Of a DNA stretch of 64,000 nucleotides, positions 60,468 through 64,000 are shown piece by piece. The notes under the pieces were generated by a model that had not been told where the DNA came from, ran no database searches, and saw only the letters and a program-made list of their open reading frames with translations. Position 1 is the stretch's first letter; each line of letters starts with the position of its first letter. The position numbers were made by a program, and so were the translations under genes. Source of the stretch: Pleomorphovibrio marinus (lineage in GTDB: Bacteria; Bacteroidota; Bacteroidia; Cytophagales; Cyclobacteriaceae); the NCBI RefSeq assembly GCF_003347495.1, contig NZ_QCXY01000013.1, positions 1 to 64,000 of the forward strand. The letters run 5' to 3'.

Positions 60468-60602
60468 CTAGTCCAAATACCCCCTCAACCCAGGATTATC
60501 ATTCATAAAAGTAGGCAAGGACTTCCATCTATTGAGCATTTCGCTATTTCCCTTGATCCAATTTAACGTGGATTGAGGGATTTTTTTATATTGATTTATC
60601 TG
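60468..60602 (-). pseudogene. Displaced C-terminal fragment of a minor head protein
   Basis: Minus-strand frame of 44 codons between an in-frame TAA (60603-60605) and a TAG (60468-60470), without a start. It reads YKKIPQSTLNWIKGNSEMLN then RWKSLPTFMNDNPGLRGYLD, which parallels the end of the minor head protein 0.8 kb away (NPPDGFFNWLEENKERVNGW then KHLPPFLKDNPRFKTLLE). The I-P-x-S-x-x-x-W-I and LP-F-x-DNP pattern is typical of SPP1 gp7-like C-termini. Best read as the original 3' end separated by the homing endonuclease insertion. Confidence 0.72.
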
Positions 60603-60665
60603 TTAAAATGTTTGTGATTAAATAAAGTACTTTCCTATTATTGCTTAACTAAAATGGTTATTTTT

Positions 60666-60691
60666 ATACTATCACTTAACTTAGATAGTAT
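60666..60691 (+). promoter_or_regulatory. Hairpin covering the HNH start codon
   Basis: ATACTATC (60666-60673) is exactly complementary to GATAGTAT (60684-60691) around a 10-base loop. The second arm includes the first two bases of the HNH gene's ATG (60690-60692), so in RNA it would hide the initiation region. Confidence 0.5.
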
Positions 60692-61394
60692 GAAAAAATG
60701 TAGCCATTGCAAAGAAATTAAACCATTTGATGATTTTCATAGGTCTAGTTTGAACAAATCTGGATATTATTCTCAATGTAAGAATTGCAGACACCTTAAA
60801 AGGAAAGCCTTAAAAACTGGCAAATCAAATAGAGACATATCTAATCTACCTAATGAATACTGGAAGGATTTAAAGGGTTTTGAAGGGATTTATCAAATCA
60901 GTAATTTAGGCAGGGTTAAAAGCCTTGAAAGAAAGGTTTCTGATCCTTATCCTGTAACTGGTTATCGGATAATAAAGCCATCTATTTTAAAGGTTACTTT
61001 TTCAAGCGGTTATCCAAGCGTTAGGTTGACTAAAAATAAGAAGTCAAAAAACTATTCAATACATGTGCTTTTGTTTGCTCATTTTAGCAACAAGCCATTA
61101 AAGGATGGTTTTGTAGTTGACCATATTAATAATAACAGGAATGATTATAGGCTTGAAAACCTTCAATTGATCCCACAAAGATACAATAGTGTAAAAGACA
61201 AAGGTAGGGGTAATCTACTTGGTAGTTTTTACATTAAACCAAAATCTAAGGATGGTGAACCTAGATGGGATGCTCGAATTAGGCTTAACAATGAAAGAAT
61301 TCATTTAGGTAGGTTTGATAATCCTTATGATGCTCATAAAAGGTATCTCAAGGAATACAAAAAGATTCACGGTTCTATTCCAGAAGTGTTTTAA
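60690..61394 (+). CDS. HNH homing endonuclease with NUMOD4 and AP2-like domains
   Basis: 234 residues. N-terminal zinc finger (CSHCKEIKPFDDF...CKNCRHL), NUMOD4-like motif (YWKDLKGFEGIYQISNLGRVKSLER, about residues 58-82), HNH nuclease core (HVLLFAHFSNKPLKDGFVVDHINNNRNDYRLENLQLIP; His, Asp-His-Ile, Asn) and a C-terminal AP2-like DNA-binding domain (RWDARIRLNNERIHLGRFDNPYDAHKRYL). Free-standing mobile nuclease. Its 3' end overlaps the 3' end of the opposite-strand minor head gene by 20 bases. The start is set at MKKCSHCKE; a longer frame is open for 12 codons upstream. Confidence 0.92.
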   Translation: MKKCSHCKEIKPFDDFHRSSLNKSGYYSQCKNCRHLKRKALKTGKSNRDISNLPNEYWKDLKGFEGIYQISNLGRVKSLERKVSDPYPVTGYRIIKPSILKVTFSSGYPSVRLTKNKKSKNYSIHVLLFAHFSNKPLKDGFVVDHINNNRNDYRLENLQLIPQRYNSVKDKGRGNLLGSFYIKPKSKDGEPRWDARIRLNNERIHLGRFDNPYDAHKRYLKEYKKIHGSIPEVF

Positions 61395-62409
61395 ACCTCG
61401 GGTTATCCTTTAAAAATGGGGGTAGATGTTTCCAACCATTTACCCTTTCTTTGTTTTCTTCCAGCCAGTTAAAAAAACCATCAGGTGGGTTTTCTATCTT
61501 GTCTTTAAATTTGAAGTCTTTTTCGGTTCCGTCTAATACGGCATCCTGATAAGCTCTGAACTCTTCTTTTGATGGAAGTACGGGAACAGCATAGCAGATA
61601 CATTGAATGTGCCACATAGTGAATTTAAACCATGGAGGATAAATACCTGCAACTATGTCGCAAACATCGAAAACTATATGCTGGTCCGATAACCTCACCT
61701 CAACCCCCAACACAAAAGGAATGGAACTAAACTTCTCATGGTCAGCTGTCCGATAGGCAGTATTAACCTCAGTCCTACTTACCCTCATGGCATTCTTATA
61801 GCTGGAGCGATAAACCCCTTGCCCTGGCTTGAATTGCCTTGCTGCCCTGGATAATACCAGGTTACCCTTTGCATTCCTTACCCGCCTGAATAAAGCATCA
61901 GGATTGCGCAAAAAACGTCTTATGGACCTGCTTATGGTCTGGGAGCTTTGGCCCTCGGATATCCCCGAAAAAAGTGACCATTCTATTTCCCTTTGGAGTT
62001 GGTTTGATAAGTTCCAAACCCTATCCGATAGTTTTAAACCGTCAATAGTCCGGTTCAGGAAAGCATTTAAAGGCCTTTCATATGTCGCATTAATCAGGTC
62101 TTTTACATTCTGGCTAATGGTTCGTCCATCATAGGAACGGTAAACCAAATCGGTGAAGTTCTTTTGGCTTGCCTGGAAAGAAACTTGAATCCCGTTTACA
62201 ATGGCCGCCTCAACTTCAATCCTGAAACCCTTTAAAGCCTCCTGGATCTTTCTTTTGAGTACAGGGTTGTCATCTAATCTGAAGGTATCACCAACCATCT
62301 TTAAGCCGCTGGCACCGGAAATGACCTGAATTACCCTGTCGTAGGCTTCATCTATCTGTCGCTGTACCCTGCGTATGTTTCGCCTGTTTTCTTCTTCCTC
62401 GGGTGTCAT
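61375..62409 (-). CDS. Minor head protein (SPP1 gp7-like head morphogenesis)
   Basis: 344 residues. N-terminal helical part, then the head-morphogenesis domain (about residues 125-260): WSLFSGISEGQSSQTISRSIRRFL, and the signature AMRVSRTEVNTAYRTADHEKF with VCDIVAG and MWHIQCICYAVPVL. It acts at the portal vertex during assembly. Follows the portal block and precedes (in transcription) the displaced fragment. The last 40 residues probably come from the homing-endonuclease event. Confidence 0.88.
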   Translation of the reverse strand: MTPEEEENRRNIRRVQRQIDEAYDRVIQVISGASGLKMVGDTFRLDDNPVLKRKIQEALKGFRIEVEAAIVNGIQVSFQASQKNFTDLVYRSYDGRTISQNVKDLINATYERPLNAFLNRTIDGLKLSDRVWNLSNQLQREIEWSLFSGISEGQSSQTISRSIRRFLRNPDALFRRVRNAKGNLVLSRAARQFKPGQGVYRSSYKNAMRVSRTEVNTAYRTADHEKFSSIPFVLGVEVRLSDQHIVFDVCDIVAGIYPPWFKFTMWHIQCICYAVPVLPSKEEFRAYQDAVLDGTEKDFKFKDKIENPPDGFFNWLEENKERVNGWKHLPPFLKDNPRFKTLLE

Positions 62410-62660
62410 TTGTTGTTATTTTGGTGCCTTTCCCAAGCCTTAAACCCCTTATCCCAATACTTCATAAACACCATAGCAAAGGTGGGTCTGCTGGATTGGA
62501 ATTGGTAAATAGGTTGGTATGGGTTTTCTGCTTTTATTCCTTCATGCTGACATGCTTTTACCCCCTTCATAAAAGCGCCCCTGAAAGCCGGGTTTTTAAT
62601 CGTTTCGGCTTCTTTGTTGATGTTTTGGGAGTTGGGCCATATTTCGGGGGAGGTGGTCAT
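62406..62660 (-). CDS. Small phage protein, ribosome-modulation-factor-like pattern
   Basis: 84 residues. NPAFRGAFMKGVKACQHEGI followed by NPY and, later, KYWDKGFKAWERHQ recalls the RMF/CrpP layout (A-x2-RG-x2-AG...NPY...W-xGW). The likeness is weak and based on pattern only. Overlaps minor head and the next gene by 4 bases each. Confidence 0.5.
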   Translation of the reverse strand: MTTSPEIWPNSQNINKEAETIKNPAFRGAFMKGVKACQHEGIKAENPYQPIYQFQSSRPTFAMVFMKYWDKGFKAWERHQNNNK

Positions 62661-62986
62661 TTAGGGTAAACCCTGTGAACATTTTCAATAAACCAATCAA
62701 TAGCCTCCTTAGCCAAATCAGATTTATCATTTGGATCAATAGGTAATTCTAATCCCTCTTTTTTTAGCCATGGGTCAAAGATGTGATTTGGAATTACAGC
62801 TATCCTTTTATCTGAGGTAACCACAAAATAAAGCGTCTTGAATGCTAATTCTTCATTGTATTCTTTGTTTTTACGCCTCATGACCTCCCTGTCAATATCA
62901 TCTGAAATGCAGAAGTATTCGAGGTTATCGGAACCCAGTTTATCAAGGTTCAATTTTTCGACAATCCTAAATTTATATGTAGCCAT
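62657..62986 (-). CDS. Hypothetical phage protein
   Basis: 109 residues, acidic, alpha/beta (TYKFRIVEKLNLDKLGSDNLEYF; LAFKTLYFVVTSDKRIAVIPNHIFD). Between portal and RMF-like gene. Not recognised. Confidence 0.5.
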   Translation of the reverse strand: MATYKFRIVEKLNLDKLGSDNLEYFCISDDIDREVMRRKNKEYNEELAFKTLYFVVTSDKRIAVIPNHIFDPWLKKEGLELPIDPNDKSDLAKEAIDWFIENVHRVYPK

Positions 62987-62988
62987 AA

Positions 62989-64000
62989 TTACACCTCCAT
63001 CCCTCCAAGTTCTTCTTCATTAATCTGCCTGATCTCTTCCTCTGAATCATCAACATACCCCAATGTTTCAATTGCTGTTTTCCTGGACATAAACGATTTA
63101 CCCCCTAATGCTGTGGAAATATTGGACATCAAAGTAGATTGATCATCAATCATGTACGGGGTGATTTCGGGGTCTATTTCCATGTTGTTAGCCTCTTCCT
63201 TGTATTTCCCGTTCATGGTGCCAATGTAGGCCAAAATCAAGCTATACCTCCTCTGCAAATGCTCCACAAAGATTTCTTTCTTATCCTCTACTTTAAGATG
63301 GGCATCCATGAACATCAATTTCAAGGCTATACCTGTGATGTTTCCGATTCCTTTGACTGATTCAAAAGAGATGTCAGGCGTTTGGGTGAGGCTGTAAATG
63401 AACCTTACCAGCGTTTCAATTTCCAGTTTGACAGCATCTGGGGCCTGATCCCATGAAAGGTATTGGGCTTTTGCGTTTTCATCAGCTTCAAGGATCTTTC
63501 CAGATTCTCCTTTTTGAGCAAATCCGGTAATTTCGCCGTTCACAAAAATGGTAGGGGAGGCGTGGTAATCGATCGTGTCAGCATAGTTGGAGAACAGCTT
63601 TTCCATCCTGTCAATCAATCCCTGTACGTCATGCCATTCTGGGTTATCCTGCCTTGAATAGACCACCGGGATTTTACCGATTGGATTGTCAACCCTGTTA
63701 ACCTCAACCCACCCCTCTTTTTCTTTCTTCCAGACTACCTTTTCATCTGCTGTATAGGTTTCAAAATAGACTTCCTTTTCGTCTCCCTTTTTGATTTCGT
63801 ATTCCCGAGAGAATGCTACCAAATCATCGGTATCATCGAAAATAGGGTAAAGCAGGTCACCGCTCAACGGACTCCAAATTGTTGATTTAATTTTCAGGTC
63901 AGAAGGGAACCCGTATTTTGTGTGAGTTTCTTTTGCGTCAAATGTATACCACATTTCCGCAACCTCAGTGGCTTTGAATAGTTCCCGGGCTAATCGCTTG
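62989..64000 (-). CDS. Portal protein (SPP1 gp6-like), cut by the window edge
   Basis: At least 337 residues; the frame stays open to the last base (upstream codons read RLARELFKATEVAEMWYTFD), so the ATG at 63954 is internal and the true start lies outside. Portal features: IDRMEKLFSNYADTIDYHASPTIFVNG, LIRFIYSLTQTPDISFESVKGIGNITGIALKLMFMDA, and the C-terminal acidic SEEEIRQINEEEL. The portal is the dodecameric ring through which DNA enters. Terminase genes would be expected just upstream. Confidence 0.88.
   Translation of the reverse strand, partial: KRLARELFKATEVAEMWYTFDAKETHTKYGFPSDLKIKSTIWSPLSGDLLYPIFDDTDDLVAFSREYEIKKGDEKEVYFETYTADEKVVWKKEKEGWVEVNRVDNPIGKIPVVYSRQDNPEWHDVQGLIDRMEKLFSNYADTIDYHASPTIFVNGEITGFAQKGESGKILEADENAKAQYLSWDQAPDAVKLEIETLVRFIYSLTQTPDISFESVKGIGNITGIALKLMFMDAHLKVEDKKEIFVEHLQRRYSLILAYIGTMNGKYKEEANNMEIDPEITPYMIDDQSTLMSNISTALGGKSFMSRKTAIETLGYVDDSEEEIRQINEEELGGMEV

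Larger units (their letters stand above)
31153..64000. mobile_element. Siphovirus-like prophage, left 33 kb, right end outside the window
   Basis: From an integrase beside tRNA-Leu to the window edge nearly every recognisable gene is a phage gene: integrase, lysis, tail fibres, tape measure, tail tube, connectors, capsid, scaffold, minor head and portal. A long tape measure, a tail tube and a frameshifted chaperone, with no sheath gene seen, indicate a long non-contractile tail. Terminase and replication genes are not in the window. The structural genes appear intact, so the phage may be functional. Confidence 0.92.

Noticed and set aside
60468-61394. A group I intron interrupting the minor head gene
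   Set aside because: The endonuclease lies on the opposite strand, the minor head frame ends normally with its own stop, and both C-termini are complete; no conserved intron core was recognised. A displaced 3' end fits better.

Overview
The window is a piece of a Bacteroidota chromosome, most likely Cytophagales and plausibly Cyclobacteriaceae. The support is a DUF4221-type lipoprotein, promoters of the Bacteroidota TTG-N19-TAnnTTTG type, a glycosyltransferase / sigma factor / rsmG / rlpA operon, and the family-level look of the proteins. This placement is inference from protein recognition, not from an rRNA gene.

Layout. Positions 1-3.5 kb are a small accessory island: dispersed hairpin repeats on both sides, an orphan 72-residue protein, an exported flavodoxin-like protein, gene remnants and a VapBC toxin-antitoxin pair. 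From 3.5 to 14.7 kb lie ordinary chromosomal genes: a DUF4221 lipoprotein, an M1 metallopeptidase, rlpA, rsmG, an ECF-like sigma factor and a GT2 glycosyltransferase on the minus strand; tgt, an LptF/G permease and an EamA transporter on the plus strand; then ispE on the minus strand. From 15.0 to 26.5 kb is a complete branched-chain amino acid operon, ilvD-ilvB-ilvN-ilvC-leuA-leuC-leuD-cimA-leuB. It is preceded by a 15-codon leader peptide rich in Ile/Leu/Val and an intrinsic terminator, an attenuator in all but proof. The second LeuA-like gene carries the residues described for Leptospira citramalate synthase, so the operon can probably make 2-oxobutyrate from pyruvate and feed isoleucine synthesis without threonine deaminase, using LeuCD and LeuB twice. 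A small secreted protein, an OsmC-family protein, mutS, tRNA-Gly(GCC) and tRNA-Leu(TAA) follow.

From tRNA-Leu to the right edge (31.15-64.0 kb, continuing outside) is a siphovirus-like prophage. The integrase sits directly beside the tRNA. The structural genes run on the minus strand, so in transcription order from the right edge: portal, minor head protein, scaffold, decoration protein, major capsid, head-tail connectors, tail terminator, tail tube, tail assembly chaperone with a likely -1 frameshift, tape measure, a 1638-residue mosaic tail/adhesin protein, a beta-helix tailspike, a tail hub/fibre, holin-like and coiled-coil membrane proteins, a cupin-like protein, amidase and a possible spanin. 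The order is broken by a plus-strand cluster of about 14 small non-structural genes (55.8-60.1 kb), several with strong AAGGAGG ribosome sites, and by an HNH-AP2 homing endonuclease whose insertion appears to have displaced the original 3' end of the minor head gene. No replication or terminase genes are visible; they presumably lie past the right edge.

Most interesting: the ilv attenuator with an upstream 18-bp palindrome; citramalate synthase in the same operon; the displaced minor-head C-terminus beside the homing endonuclease; the frameshifted tail chaperone; the mosaic tail adhesin; and a repeat placed directly before the start codons of two unrelated genes.
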